A DNA stretch of 33,039 nucleotides from Bacteroidales bacterium (GCA_031286165.1 JAITUU010000052.1:1-33039); one strand, 5' to 3'; positions 1 through 8,394 are shown, counted from the first letter of the stretch. Numbers and translations: made by a program. The notes: generated from the sequence alone by a model not told the origin.

Positions 1-1403
1 ACTATATTATTCGATATTGATTGTGGAATACTCCATACTGTATTTGAACTTATTGTTTGAGAAACAGGATTTTCAACACTTGGCAAACATGGACGTTTTA
101 CTATTGTGATTTCATCGAAAAGTATAGATTGTCTATTTTCTTTTTCACCTACAATTACATGAGTAGCAATAGTGATTTTATCAGACGCTACTAACACATT
201 ATTATACAGAGGTTTATTAACATCGTCCCAAAGATATTTTCCATTATAAAAAGTTCCTGCTCTACCAGTAATTAATGGATATGTCGATTGAATTTCTCCA
301 AACCAATGAGCACCAAACGTACCATTTGTTATATATACCGTACCTTTCTGCGAGTTGAATATGCCACCTGTTTTCCCGTTTACATTTTCATAATTAGGAG
401 GTAGTGTTTTTGCAACCGTTTCAACATTAATTACAGAACCTTGCACCTTGTTTCCGTTTTTTATTGGACCTATCACATCATACACATGATGATGACCTTG
501 AAAAACCAAATCTATACCTAATGAACTAAGCAATGTATCCATTTTTTGTTGCCACTTAGAAGTACCTATTGCCCTACTACTATAAATAGTGTGGTGGCAA
601 TATGCAATATGCCATGTAACGGTATTGTCTTTTTTAGCATACATCCATTTTGCCAAACTATCAAGATATTCTGTTGATGCATAGTTTTCATTATTACAAG
701 GATTACTATTAATTGCAAAAAACTGAGCATCGCCGTAAGTAAATGTGTATGTACTACCCACTGGGTCAAATGGTGCGTTATTCAATCTAAAATGTTGATT
801 AAAATTATTAAACACAGCATCGTGATTTCCCATTGTTGGTACAAGTGCCTTTTTCAAAAACAAATTAGGTTGATATGCAAAGAAATTTTTCCATGTTTGT
901 TCATTTATGGTAATATTTTCTCCCTCCCACAACAAATCGCCACAATGCAACCAAAAATTTGCATTCGGAAAATGTGTGTTTGCTATTTGAGAATTAGCAG
1001 AGAGATTTCCATCTCCTTGCGTATCTGCTATTGTAATAAATGAAAATGAATTTTTATTTGCAGGTGCTGTTGTAAACGTACCAATAGTTCGCCATATAAC
1101 ACCTGAACCTATTACAAACGAGTATGTTGTATTGGGAGTTAATCCGGTAACAACTACTTTATTTTCAACATAATTGGTTCGTGCAATACAAGTTGCAGGC
1201 ATCATTTTAACAACGCTGCCATTACATAAAATTTTTATCTGTAAACAAGGAGTGTTGGTATCTGTAAACCAATTAAATGCCATTTGAGTTGTAGGGTCTT
1301 CCGTAAAATTCATTACAACATTATAGATATTTTGAGATATAGCACAAAACGAACTCAATACCACAATTACACATAATACTATTTTCTTTACTTTTTGTTT
1401 CAT
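1..1403 (-). CDS. Secreted purple-acid-phosphatase-like metallophosphoesterase, 3' end outside window
   Basis: The frame stays open from the ATG at 1403 to the left edge (467 codons), so the C-terminus is missing. I translated it by hand. Residues 1-23 form a signal peptide. An Fn3-like N-terminal domain covers about 25-112, and a calcineurin-like metallophosphoesterase domain follows. Its metal-ligand motifs are all visible: ADTQ (126-129), GDLLWE (155-160), GNHD (192-195), CHH (269-271) and GHHHVYD (303-309). The family hydrolyses phosphomonoesters or phosphodiesters with a dinuclear metal centre; the substrate here cannot be read. Export to the periplasm or surface is inferred, and a T9SS signal may lie in the missing end. 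The gene begins 4 bp after the stop of the leucine-rich-repeat protein, so the two are probably co-transcribed. Codon use is AT-rich, unlike the larger phosphatase at 3725. Confidence 0.88.
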   Translation of the reverse strand, partial: MKQKVKKIVLCVIVVLSSFCAISQNIYNVVMNFTEDPTTQMAFNWFTDTNTPCLQIKILCNGSVVKMMPATCIARTNYVENKVVVTGLTPNTTYSFVIGSGVIWRTIGTFTTAPANKNSFSFITIADTQGDGNLSANSQIANTHFPNANFWLHCGDLLWEGENITINEQTWKNFFAYQPNLFLKKALVPTMGNHDAVFNNFNQHFRLNNAPFDPVGSTYTFTYGDAQFFAINSNPCNNENYASTEYLDSLAKWMYAKKDNTVTWHIAYCHHTIYSSRAIGTSKWQQKMDTLLSSLGIDLVFQGHHHVYDVIGPIKNGNKVQGSVINVETVAKTLPPNYENVNGKTGGIFNSQKGTVYITNGTFGAHWFGEIQSTYPLITGRAGTFYNGKYLWDDVNKPLYNNVLVASDKITIATHVIVGEKENRQSILFDEITIVKRPCLPSVENPVSQTISSNTVWSIPQSISNNI

Positions 1404-1407
1404 GCTC

Positions 1408-2370
1408 CTACCATTTCACAATTTTTGTATTTCCAATAATTCTACCTTCTGAAAAAACGGAAACTATATACACGCCACTTTGTAATGGACTCACATCAAT
1501 TTCAATGTTTCCTTTTGACGAATTACTTACAACTTTTTGACCGTGCAAATTGTACATATTTACAACAATTGGTTCATTTTCGTATTTAACTACCAATACT
1601 TTTCTTATAACATTCATATATACGTGCAATGGTATGGGTTCTTTTTCTAATTCCTCGGAATATATAAAGTGCATAGTTCCTCCCAAATAGTTATCTTTTC
1701 CACGCGGTGCTACTGAAAAATCAGTTAATACTATTGAATTATTACTACTTTGTATCATTCCATCTTGATAACAAATTGCCGGATTATCGAATATCGGTTC
1801 TTGTAAAGAAATTGTTCGCGAATACACTCCATTTTTATTATTGTATAATGTGATGGATACATTTTGTCCACTACCTTCAATTCGATATGGTTCTATTTCA
1901 AAAACAATTTCTGTTAATTTATTAGCCCTGCAATACATAGAGCAAAATGACTTACAACCTCTTAATTCAATTCTTGTTATGTTATTCCTATCACAACTTA
2001 TACAATCCAACGCTTCACAATCAGTAAAGTCAATTTCTGTTATCTGATTATAATTACAATTTACGTATTGCAATTTCTTTAATCTTGCAAATGAAACTGC
2101 TCCATACACTCCTTTTTCCCAAAAATGTATCATAAAAATTTGTTTAGGAATTGAATTATCCCATACAACAATAGGATGATAATACGGATGCATAACATCT
2201 CCTTTCGCCCATTCCTCCGGGTCATCAATATTTGCTTGCAACCCATTGTTTCGTATCAAATTATTAATTACTTCCACATCAGGAGTGTAATACACTTCGG
2301 GGTCGTAACCCTGTGCCTGCCCCTGCCACACAAAACTCAATACAAAAAATATAACAATTATGCGTTTCAT
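1408..2370 (-). CDS. Secreted leucine-rich-repeat protein with T9SS type A C-terminal signal
   Basis: This is a 320-residue protein of unknown role. Residues 1-20 are a signal peptide (MKRIIVIFFVLSFVWQGQAQ). Residues about 99-157 hold three roughly 21-residue repeats of the Bacteroidota LRR type, with cores such as LQYVNCNYNQITEI and LDCISCDRNNITRI in which Cys takes the usual LDCSNN position. The last 70 residues resemble a T9SS type A sorting domain: VYMNVIRKVLVV, a middle MYNLHGQKVV, and the end GVYIVSVFSEGRIIGNTKIVKW read as two pieces. Such domains are normally cleaved by PorU while cargo is anchored to the surface. The neighbours downstream (metallophosphatase, 4-bp gap) and upstream (secreted-protein remnant, about 10-bp gap) suggest one operon of exported proteins. 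An adhesive role is only a guess from the LRR fold. Confidence 0.85.
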   Translation of the reverse strand: MKRIIVIFFVLSFVWQGQAQGYDPEVYYTPDVEVINNLIRNNGLQANIDDPEEWAKGDVMHPYYHPIVVWDNSIPKQIFMIHFWEKGVYGAVSFARLKKLQYVNCNYNQITEIDFTDCEALDCISCDRNNITRIELRGCKSFCSMYCRANKLTEIVFEIEPYRIEGSGQNVSITLYNNKNGVYSRTISLQEPIFDNPAICYQDGMIQSSNNSIVLTDFSVAPRGKDNYLGGTMHFIYSEELEKEPIPLHVYMNVIRKVLVVKYENEPIVVNMYNLHGQKVVSNSSKGNIEIDVSPLQSGVYIVSVFSEGRIIGNTKIVKW

Positions 2371-2380
2371 AATAACATCC

Positions 2381-2478
2381 CTACTTCGTTAGAATCATTT
2401 GTTTGGTTTCGCTCGCAATGCCGTCAGCCAATAACACATAACTATAAATTCCTGCTGAAAGCGTAGATTCAACCACTG
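2381..2478 (-). pseudogene. 3' remnant of a secreted-protein gene cut by the IS30 element
   Basis: Reading leftward from the edge of the IS, 31 codons stay open to a TAG at 2381-2383. They include LSAGIYSYVLLADG and end in TKQMILTK. This looks like the C-terminus of a Bacteroidota surface protein with a T9SS-like or tail-fibre-like ending. The 5' part is absent: beyond the IS at 3517 the minus strand shows in-frame stops, so this is not a simple insertion into an intact gene. The remnant ends 10 bp before the ATG of the leucine-rich-repeat gene, so it was probably the first gene of that operon. The coding reading is inferred from this short peptide alone. Confidence 0.6.
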
Positions 2479-3317
2479 AATGCAACTTTATTGTCCTGCA
2501 AGTTTAGGAAAAAAATTTCTTTTGGCGAATAGAAATTCAGTTTTTCTCTTGGTCTTTTGTTTAATTTATATTGTATCTGTTTGATTTGCTGATTGTTAAT
2601 AGTATCAAAATTAGATTTTTTAGGGATATATTGTCGTACCAATTTGTTAGTATTTTCGATAGCCCCTTTCTCCCACGATGCGTAAAGATGAGCAAAGAAT
2701 ATTCTGGTTTTCAGTTTTTTAGAAATATATTCATGTTCTGCAAACTCAGTTCCATTGTCGGTAGTGATAGTGTGTACGTTTTGTATGTAAGGGAGTAATA
2801 AACGCACCACTACGTTGGCAAGTTCTTTGGCATTTTTGCCGTGTTCGAGTTTTTCCATGAGCATAAAATTGGATTTTCTTTCGACCAAAGTTACGATAGC
2901 CCCGCGATTGTTTTCGCCCACGATAGTGTCCATTTCCCAATCTCCGCTGCGTGTTTTTTCGTTGACAATGGCGGGTCTTTGGTCAGTGGAAACACGGTTT
3001 TTAATGGGAATATGTTTGCCTATCGGTCGCTTCCTGTGTTTGAACCTGTGCCTGCAATGTTCGTAAAGCATTCCGCCCTCTTTTTTATCTTTTCGGATAA
3101 ATTTATAGATGGTTTCATGGCTGACAAATGACTGATTTTCACGCTTTAACTTTCCTGTGATTTGTTGGGGAGATAAATCTTCCTCTACCAACAGTTTGAT
3201 ATTTTTTACCAACTGAGGCAACATTTTTCGAGGATTTTTCATGCGTTCCTTGCGCAAATCTGCCATTTCTTGTGCGTATACAATTTTGCATTGGCATTGC
3301 GTTTCAACTCTCTGCAT
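2469..3317 (-). CDS. IS30 transposase, catalytic DDE part (frame B)
   Basis: This frame carries the catalytic part of an IS30-type transposase. Visible features are DWEMDTIVGENN (first Asp), TTDNGTEF (second Asp), and SWEKGAIENTNKLVRQYIP, where the family's catalytic Glu lies in ENTN. The arrangement matches the rve-type RNase H fold of IS30. The nominal ATG at 3317 overlaps the helix-turn-helix frame (3239-3433), so the real product is probably made from both. If the frames are joined at the AAAA run (3284-3287), the protein is about 321 residues, normal for IS30. The stop codon (2469-2471) falls outside the inverted repeat, so the last residues (KVAFSG) are encoded by the IS end and its flank. 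All three acidic residues look intact, so this half is not visibly decayed. Confidence 0.85.
   Translation of the reverse strand: MQRVETQCQCKIVYAQEMADLRKERMKNPRKMLPQLVKNIKLLVEEDLSPQQITGKLKRENQSFVSHETIYKFIRKDKKEGGMLYEHCRHRFKHRKRPIGKHIPIKNRVSTDQRPAIVNEKTRSGDWEMDTIVGENNRGAIVTLVERKSNFMLMEKLEHGKNAKELANVVVRLLLPYIQNVHTITTDNGTEFAEHEYISKKLKTRIFFAHLYASWEKGAIENTNKLVRQYIPKKSNFDTINNQQIKQIQYKLNKRPREKLNFYSPKEIFFLNLQDNKVAFSG
2479..2489 (+). repeat. IS30 left inverted repeat
   Basis: AATGCAACTTT here is the exact reverse complement of AAAGTTGCATT at 3506-3516. A second shared block, TAGGAAAAA, lies 15 bases further in (2505-2513) and is mirrored at 3493-3501. Confidence 0.75.
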
Positions 3318-3433
3318 ACCACCGATTTATCTTTACCGATAGTCTCTGCAATCTTTTTTTGAGTACAACCTTGCTTGTATAAAGCAGCAATTGTGTACCT
3401 TTGTTCGCGGGTTAAATGTACTTTTTTCATCAC
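3239..3433 (-). CDS. IS30 transposase, N-terminal helix-turn-helix part (frame A)
   Basis: This 64-residue frame has the IS30 N-terminal DNA-binding region: HLTREQRYTIAALYKQG, then KKIAETIGKDKSVVCRELKRN, a helix-turn-helix. After about residue 50 (RNANAK) it loses similarity and runs into a TGA at 3239-3241. The missing continuation, IVYAQEMADLRKERMKNPRK, is found in the -1 frame. The switch coincides with an AAAA run on the coding strand (3284-3287), where Lys-tRNA on AAA could slip back one base. Either programmed -1 frameshifting or a one-base indel (mutation or assembly error) would explain it. The ATG at 3433 (or the next at 3430) is the only plausible start. Alone, the peptide might bind the IS ends. 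Confidence 0.75.
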   Translation of the reverse strand: MMKKVHLTREQRYTIAALYKQGCTQKKIAETIGKDKSVVCRELKRNANAKLYTHKKWQICARNA

Positions 3434-3460
3434 AACTTAAAAGTATAAAATTTTTCCTAA

Positions 3461-3492
3461 CCCTCCAACAGGGGCATGCCCCTGTTGGAGGG
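3461..3492. repeat. Perfect 32-bp palindrome inside the IS, flanked by 9-bp direct repeats
   Basis: The arms are CCCTCCAACAGGGGC and GCCCCTGTTGGAGGG around a central AT, with no mismatch. TTTTTCCTA lies directly before (3451-3459) and directly after (3493-3501). ACTTAAAAGT also occurs on each side (3435-3444 and 3501-3510). Read rightward, the hairpin ends in a T run, like an intrinsic terminator pointing away from the transposase gene. Because TAGGAAAAA is also subterminal at the left end of the IS, the direct repeats may be transposase-binding sites and not a target duplication. Function is unknown. Confidence 0.8.
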
Positions 3493-3505
3493 TTTTTCCT
3501 ACTTA

Positions 3506-3516
3506 AAAGTTGCATT
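3506..3516 (-). repeat. IS30 right inverted repeat
   Basis: AAAGTTGCATT pairs with the left repeat at 2479-2489. Outside it are the bases TG, matching the two bases outside the left repeat. Confidence 0.75.
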
Positions 3517-3584
3517 TGTTAGTTGAAATTAAGAAACCATACGACCCTATTAATCTTGGTATTGGTTTAAGTTACCGGTTTTAA
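3517..3584 (+). pseudogene. 3' remnant of an outer-membrane beta-barrel protein gene
   Basis: From the right edge of the IS the plus strand reads LVEIKKPYDPINLGIGLSYRF and then TAA (3582-3584). A final strand ending in an aromatic residue, LGIGLSYRF, is typical of the last beta-strand of an outer-membrane barrel. Upstream, the frame hits a stop inside the IS (3504-3506), and the left flank has an in-frame TAG, so the 5' part is missing. Only about 22 codons remain, so the family cannot be named. The remnant supports a rearrangement at this IS. Confidence 0.5.
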
Positions 3585-3646
3585 AAACTCTATAACAAAG
3601 GTTTTGCAAATTTTCACTAAATAAAATCGCAAATTTCAACGTTTCT

Positions 3647-3679
3647 TTTGCAGCGATATGTGTTTTATTTGTATATTTG
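3647..3679 (+). promoter_or_regulatory. Bacteroidota-type promoter for the large metallophosphatase
   Basis: TTTG at 3647-3650, a 21-base spacer, then TATATTTG at 3672-3679, a close match to the Bacteroidota consensus TTTG-N19-21-TAnnTTTG. The ATG at 3725 is about 45 bases downstream. Confidence 0.65.
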
Positions 3680-3724
3680 CACAATATGCAAAATTCTGAA
3701 TACTAACACTAATACAAGAAAAAT

Positions 3725-6700
3725 ATGAAGAAAGTAGTTTTTACAACACTCTTTGCGCTTGCCACAACTGCCCTCACTGCCATAGCGCAAGTGGCTACGT
3801 GGGTTATCAATCCTGCTGCTGCCACCGTAACTCGCGTGGGCGCAGGCGAAAATGTACTGAAATTGGAAAATCTCGTGTTCGATTCCGATAATTTGCCTAC
3901 CGCAGGCGGCGTACTCGATATTTCCTATCTATCTACTCAAACTGTTGGCAGTACCCGCCATATTCACGTGTGGACCGACCTTTCGGGAACGCCCGAAGAA
4001 GTAGAAGAATACGATTTTGTGAACATAGAAAATTATAACGCAGGAAAATGTGTGCATACACAATCAAATTTGGTGGCAACCGATAAAGGAGCGAGTATTT
4101 CAATTCCGCAAAAATTACTTTACGATGCTGCAACCAATACCTACGCAAGCATACTGTATGTGAGTATTACTACCTATACCGATGCCGACAAAATGTGCTT
4201 GATAGGCAACCAACGAGGGTGGAGCGATAATCTTGAAAACACCGGAAATAAGAAGGAATTTTCAAAACTCGATAGAATAGAACTCACCGTGCCGGAACTT
4301 CCGCAATTTGTGTCGCACATTACCATTACTCCGGGTGAAATGGCAGGAAAACTGAATTTTGCATGGACTACCGCACCCGGTACTTCCACTGCGGCAATTT
4401 TGCAACTGAACCCCAATACGCCGCAAATGCAGGAATTTGTTGGCGAAAATTCCGCTGCTGCACTTGGGCTGAGCAGCAATAAAGCCATTGCAACCGGACT
4501 TGCCAACAATACCACCTATACCTATCGCGTGGGCGATGGTAGCGATGAACATTGGAGTAAAATATATTCTTTCAAAACCTACGACCCTGCCGCAAAATAT
4601 TCGGCAATAGCAGTGGGCGATCCGCAAATAAGTTCTGCAAGCGATAAAAGCGCGTGGATGCGCACCGTAGCAGCCGCAGTTGCACACTCCGAATCACTTG
4701 GTAGCGGACCGGTGTTTATGCTTTCTGCCGGCGACCAAACCGACTATGCCAACGATGTAAGCGAATTGGAAGCCTATTTAGCACCACCTGCTCTGCGCAA
4801 ACTTCCCGTTGCCGTTACCATAGGCAATCACGATGTAATAGAAATGCGACCCGGCACCGAAGCGGTGGGATTGATGGATAAAATTTACAATTTCCCCAAC
4901 CATTCCGATTTGAAAAATACCGGTGCCGATGCCGATAGAATCAGTGCAGGCGGCGATTATTATTTCCACTATGGCAATACGCTCTATATTTCGCTCAATT
5001 CGCAAGTTACCGATACTACCTATCACAGCGCGTTTATGCGAAAAGCAATAGCATCGTTTCCCAATGCTGAGTGGCGAGTTGCGGTGTTTCATCATAATAT
5101 TTACGGCGGTGGTTCGCACGCCAGCCCCAAAGGATATTCCGATTCATACAATATGCAGGCAAAATGGTCGCCCTTCCTCGATACTTACAACATTGACGTG
5201 GCTATCAACGGACACGACCACGTGTATGCACGTTCGCAATTCATGAAAAACAACGAAATTCAAAAATACCAAATGCCTACGGTGGTAGATATTCGCGAAA
5301 ATAACCTGAGTAAAGCAAATCCGGGTACCTATATTCAGCCAAAAGGCGTGCAATATATGGCACTTTCGGGTGCTTCGGCAAAATTCTACGCGCTCGAAAA
5401 ACAACCATGGATAGCCTACGGCGAAACGCAGGATTTCAAAGCGCAATATTCCATTATCACCATTGACGGAGGAAGTCTTACCTTTGCTACCTATCATGCC
5501 GAAGATGATGAATTGATAGACCAAATTACCCTCAAAAAAACTGCCGATGATGCCGATTTACAAAGTGTGATTTCGGGAATGTTGCAAGTAGAAAAAAATA
5601 ATTGCACCGAAGAAAGTTGGAGCGCATTTCAGCAAGCAATAGCCGATGCGCAGGCTTCGCCGGCAAATGCACACAATGCCTATGTTGCACTCTACGATGC
5701 CTATTACGCGCTCAATCCGAATACCGATAAAACCGCACTTGGAAATTTGATTTCTACGGTGAAAGAAAAACTTGCAACTTCTTCGGAAGGTCGTTGGGCA
5801 GGTCAGTATGAATTTGGCTCGAAAGCAAAAGTACGTGCCGTATTCGATGTTGCCGATACGGTGTATAATGTGCGACTTTCTACCCAAGAAAATATAGATG
5901 CTGCGTTGAGCGATTTAACCACTATCTACAATTGGTTTTTAAGTACCGAAAGCACTACGCCCGTTCCCTTTATTTATACCCACGCTATTCCTGCAAATGC
6001 ACCCTACACCATAGATTTGGTGGATTGGAAACGTGCCGAAAATACATTTTTCTATGGTGCCGATGATAAAGAACACTATGATGCGCACTTTACCAAACAA
6101 GTGTATGCCAAAGATATAGAAAACGCCATGCGTTCCGACCACCGATTTGGTCCTGCCAACGAAGAAGGCGGACGCGGACACAACCACGCACACATTACTA
6201 AAACCCACATAGGCGAATGGGTGCGTTACGAATTGAATGTGGAACAAGCAGGAGCCTACAAAGCATCGTTGGGCGCAATGAATAATTCCGCGCAATCACA
6301 AAAAGTGGTATTGCGCGATATGAAACAAAATATTCTTACTACCTTTACTATTTTCAATATCCCGGCACAGCCCGATGCAAACGAAGATTGGGCAAGCGCA
6401 GGCAATTTTGAGGGCGACCAAGAATTTTACCTTCCTGCCGGAAACGTAATTGTAGAATTATTCTTTGTAAACAATGGCATGGGCGTAGATGGTTCTGCCA
6501 CCGAAGATAAATATCCCGCAGGTCCCGATGTGGATATTCTCACCCTCACTCGCACCGGCGATATGGATGAACCTGTGGTTGAATTAAATCCAACAATCCA
6601 CCCACTACCATTTATACCTACCACCACTGCCGGCGCGGTAAATCGTCAGCGCGGATGGAGCACTACCGGTTTTGTGTGTCCCGAAAGTGGATTTATAGGA

Positions 6701-7282
6701 AAAGATTTACCGGTAACAACCTTTGCAAGTGCCACGCATTTGGTAATGGAACTCGCCGGTCCGCCAAGCACCAGCACCAGCCGCACTATTCAAGTGAATA
6801 TTCTCACCGAATCGCTGAATTGGTCGCAAGCCGAACCTACGCTTCATGGTGCCGATGGTGTGTTTAAATCCGATGTTGGTCCATTCGGTGCACTTGTGAT
6901 TGATTTTGAGAATTTGGTATTTACACAAGGTGCAAATGCTTACACTGCCCTGCAAAATACCACTACTCGCGGTCGAATTTTGATAGGATATTTCAGTTAC
7001 GGTTGGGAAGAATTGAATGTAATGAAAGCCTATTTGAAAATTAAACCCGAAACTACTCCCGCACCCACACTGCAAGCTGCAGAGCAACTCTATGCGTGGG
7101 GCAGCAACGGATTGCTGAATATAGCAGGGCTAAACGTGGGCGAAGCAATAGCCATATACAATGCCTGCGGAACCTTGGTACACTACGGCATAGCCACCGG
7201 CGAACGCATGAGCCTTCCACTCAAACCGGCAACTGTGTATATTGTAAAATCAGGTGTTCGCAGCGCGAAAGCGGTGTTGTAA
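3725..7282 (+). CDS. Large secreted metallophosphoesterase with CBM-like domain
   Basis: A 1185-residue exported protein with a signal peptide (1-21). An N-terminal beta domain (about 25-190) is followed by an Fn3-like domain (about 195-286) and a calcineurin-like phosphoesterase domain (about 290-605). The domain carries the metal ligands: AVGDPQ (296-301), AGDQTD (335-340), GNHD (367-370), FHHN (455-458) and NGHDHVYAR (495-503). Next comes a helical stretch (about 610-740) and a region resembling a carbohydrate-binding beta-sandwich (about 750-950; GEWVRYELNVEQAGAY, FYLPAGNVIVELFF). The end resembles a Bacteroidales sorting domain (VGEAIAIYNACGTLVHYG, PATVYIVKSG). It probably acts at the cell surface on phosphate esters; the substrate is unknown. 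It has its own promoter and terminator, so it is likely monocistronic. Its codons are much richer in G and C than those of the phosphatase at 1-1403. Confidence 0.9.
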   Translation: MKKVVFTTLFALATTALTAIAQVATWVINPAAATVTRVGAGENVLKLENLVFDSDNLPTAGGVLDISYLSTQTVGSTRHIHVWTDLSGTPEEVEEYDFVNIENYNAGKCVHTQSNLVATDKGASISIPQKLLYDAATNTYASILYVSITTYTDADKMCLIGNQRGWSDNLENTGNKKEFSKLDRIELTVPELPQFVSHITITPGEMAGKLNFAWTTAPGTSTAAILQLNPNTPQMQEFVGENSAAALGLSSNKAIATGLANNTTYTYRVGDGSDEHWSKIYSFKTYDPAAKYSAIAVGDPQISSASDKSAWMRTVAAAVAHSESLGSGPVFMLSAGDQTDYANDVSELEAYLAPPALRKLPVAVTIGNHDVIEMRPGTEAVGLMDKIYNFPNHSDLKNTGADADRISAGGDYYFHYGNTLYISLNSQVTDTTYHSAFMRKAIASFPNAEWRVAVFHHNIYGGGSHASPKGYSDSYNMQAKWSPFLDTYNIDVAINGHDHVYARSQFMKNNEIQKYQMPTVVDIRENNLSKANPGTYIQPKGVQYMALSGASAKFYALEKQPWIAYGETQDFKAQYSIITIDGGSLTFATYHAEDDELIDQITLKKTADDADLQSVISGMLQVEKNNCTEESWSAFQQAIADAQASPANAHNAYVALYDAYYALNPNTDKTALGNLISTVKEKLATSSEGRWAGQYEFGSKAKVRAVFDVADTVYNVRLSTQENIDAALSDLTTIYNWFLSTESTTPVPFIYTHAIPANAPYTIDLVDWKRAENTFFYGADDKEHYDAHFTKQVYAKDIENAMRSDHRFGPANEEGGRGHNHAHITKTHIGEWVRYELNVEQAGAYKASLGAMNNSAQSQKVVLRDMKQNILTTFTIFNIPAQPDANEDWASAGNFEGDQEFYLPAGNVIVELFFVNNGMGVDGSATEDKYPAGPDVDILTLTRTGDMDEPVVELNPTIHPLPFIPTTTAGAVNRQRGWSTTGFVCPESGFIGKDLPVTTFASATHLVMELAGPPSTSTSRTIQVNILTESLNWSQAEPTLHGADGVFKSDVGPFGALVIDFENLVFTQGANAYTALQNTTTRGRILIGYFSYGWEELNVMKAYLKIKPETTPAPTLQAAEQLYAWGSNGLLNIAGLNVGEAIAIYNACGTLVHYGIATGERMSLPLKPATVYIVKSGVRSAKAVL

Positions 7283-7300
7283 TGCTGAAAAATGCTAAAT

Positions 7301-7338
7301 AAAAAGAGGCTGTCCTAAAAGTGGGCAGCCTCTTTTTG
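7301..7338. terminator. Bidirectional intrinsic terminator
   Basis: AAAAAGAGGCTG(T)CC pairs with GGGCAGCCTCTTTTT across a short AAAAG loop, with A and T runs outside. It lies between the convergent 3' ends of the metallophosphatase and recA and can serve both. Confidence 0.85.
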
Positions 7339-7359
7339 TGTTTCCCGAAGAAATCTGAA

Positions 7360-8376
7360 TTATGCTTTTGCCAATTCAGCCACAATTTTTTCTTCTATTT
7401 CCTGTGCCAATTCGGGGTTGTCTTTCAATAATTGTTTTACGGCATCGCGCCCTTGACCGAGTTTTTGCTCGCCGTAACTGAACCACGAACCGCTTTTTTT
7501 AATCACGTTCAAATCCACGCCCATGTCTATAATTTCGCCGATTTTTGAAATTCCTTCACCAAACATAATATCAAATTCGGTGTTGCGGAAGGGTGGTGCA
7601 ACTTTGTTTTTCACTACTTTGGCACGAGTGCGATTTCCAAGCACTGCCTCGCCGTCTTTTATAGGCGTACCTTTGCGCACGTCTATACGAATAGAAGCGT
7701 AGAATTTGAGTGCATTACCACCCGTAGTGGTTTCGGGATTTCCAAACATTACCCCAATTTTTTCGCGTAATTGGTTGATAAAAATCATGGTAGTGTTGGT
7801 TTTATTAATCGTGGCAGTGAGTTTTCGTAGTGCTTGCGACATCAATCGCGCTTGCAAACCCATGCGGCTATCGCCCATATCGCCTTCAATTTCGGCTTTT
7901 GGCGTAAGTGCTGCCACCGAGTCTATTACTATAATATCTATTGCCCCCGAACGGATTAAATGGTCGGCAATTTCGAGTGCCTGCTCGCCATTGTCGGGCT
8001 GCGAAATAAAGAGATTTTCTACATCTACACCCAATTTTTCGGCATAAAAACGGTCGAAAGCATGCTCGGCATCTATAAAAGCAGCAATACCGCCATTTTT
8101 TTGACATTCGGCTATGGCATGAATGGCAAGAGTAGTTTTACCGCTCGATTCAGGACCGTAAATTTCAATAACCCGTCCGCGCGGATAGCCGCCCACGCCA
8201 AGCGCAATGTTCAGCCCTATGGAACCGGAAGAAATTACCGGCATTTCTTCCACCACTTGTGAACCAAGTTTCATAATAGTGCCTTTCCCGTAGGCTTTGT
8301 CGATTTTCTCTAAGGTAAGTTGCAGTGCTTTGAGTTTTTCAAGTTTTTCTTCTTGCTGTGTTTTGTCTTGTGCCAT
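7360..8376 (-). CDS. recA: Recombinase RecA
   Basis: RecA forms ATP-dependent filaments on single-stranded DNA for homologous recombination and, where an SOS system exists, promotes LexA self-cleavage. The 338-residue length is normal. Visible signatures are Walker [10 protein letters not shown] (74-82), the Walker B region [20 protein letters not shown], the RecA stretch [20 protein letters not shown], loop 2 [20 protein letters not shown], and a C-terminal acidic/Lys-rich tail. The start is fixed by [20 protein letters not shown]. It is alone on its strand: a shared terminator follows it and a promoter box sits about 20 bases upstream. I see no obvious LexA-type palindrome in the 266-bp gap to the helicase gene. 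Confidence 0.99.
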   Translation of the reverse strand: MAQDKTQQEEKLEKLKALQLTLEKIDKAYGKGTIMKLGSQVVEEMPVISSGSIGLNIALGVGGYPRGRVIEIYGPESSGKTTLAIHAIAECQKNGGIAAFIDAEHAFDRFYAEKLGVDVENLFISQPDNGEQALEIADHLIRSGAIDIIVIDSVAALTPKAEIEGDMGDSRMGLQARLMSQALRKLTATINKTNTTMIFINQLREKIGVMFGNPETTTGGNALKFYASIRIDVRKGTPIKDGEAVLGNRTRAKVVKNKVAPPFRNTEFDIMFGEGISKIGEIIDMGVDLNVIKKSGSWFSYGEQKLGQGRDAVKQLLKDNPELAQEIEEKIVAELAKA

Positions 8377-8394
8377 AGCGTTTTTTATTTTTCA

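Larger units (their letters stand above)
2479..3516 (-). mobile_element. IS30-family insertion sequence, about 1038 bp
   Basis: The element is bounded by 11-bp perfect inverted repeats, AATGCAACTTT at 2479-2489 and AAAGTTGCATT at 3506-3516. Both ends share a subterminal TAGGAAAAA (2505-2513; complement at 3493-3501). Length and coding content fit IS30: an N-terminal helix-turn-helix and a C-terminal DDE domain. The two bases outside each repeat are both TG, which could be a 2-bp target duplication of the kind IS30 makes, but a chance match is 1 in 16. The flanks do not join into one gene when the element is removed in silico. A 32-bp palindrome lies between the transposase start and the right repeat. 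Confidence 0.85.

Noticed and set aside
792-1043. Plus-strand frames over 566-1043 and similar frames inside other genes
   Set aside because: They lie antisense to a real coding sequence with catalytic motifs and have no recognisable protein features.
7301-7338. GAGGCTGTCC text that resembles ends of some insertion sequences
   Set aside because: It is fully explained as a bidirectional terminator between two convergent genes, and no second end or transposase is near.
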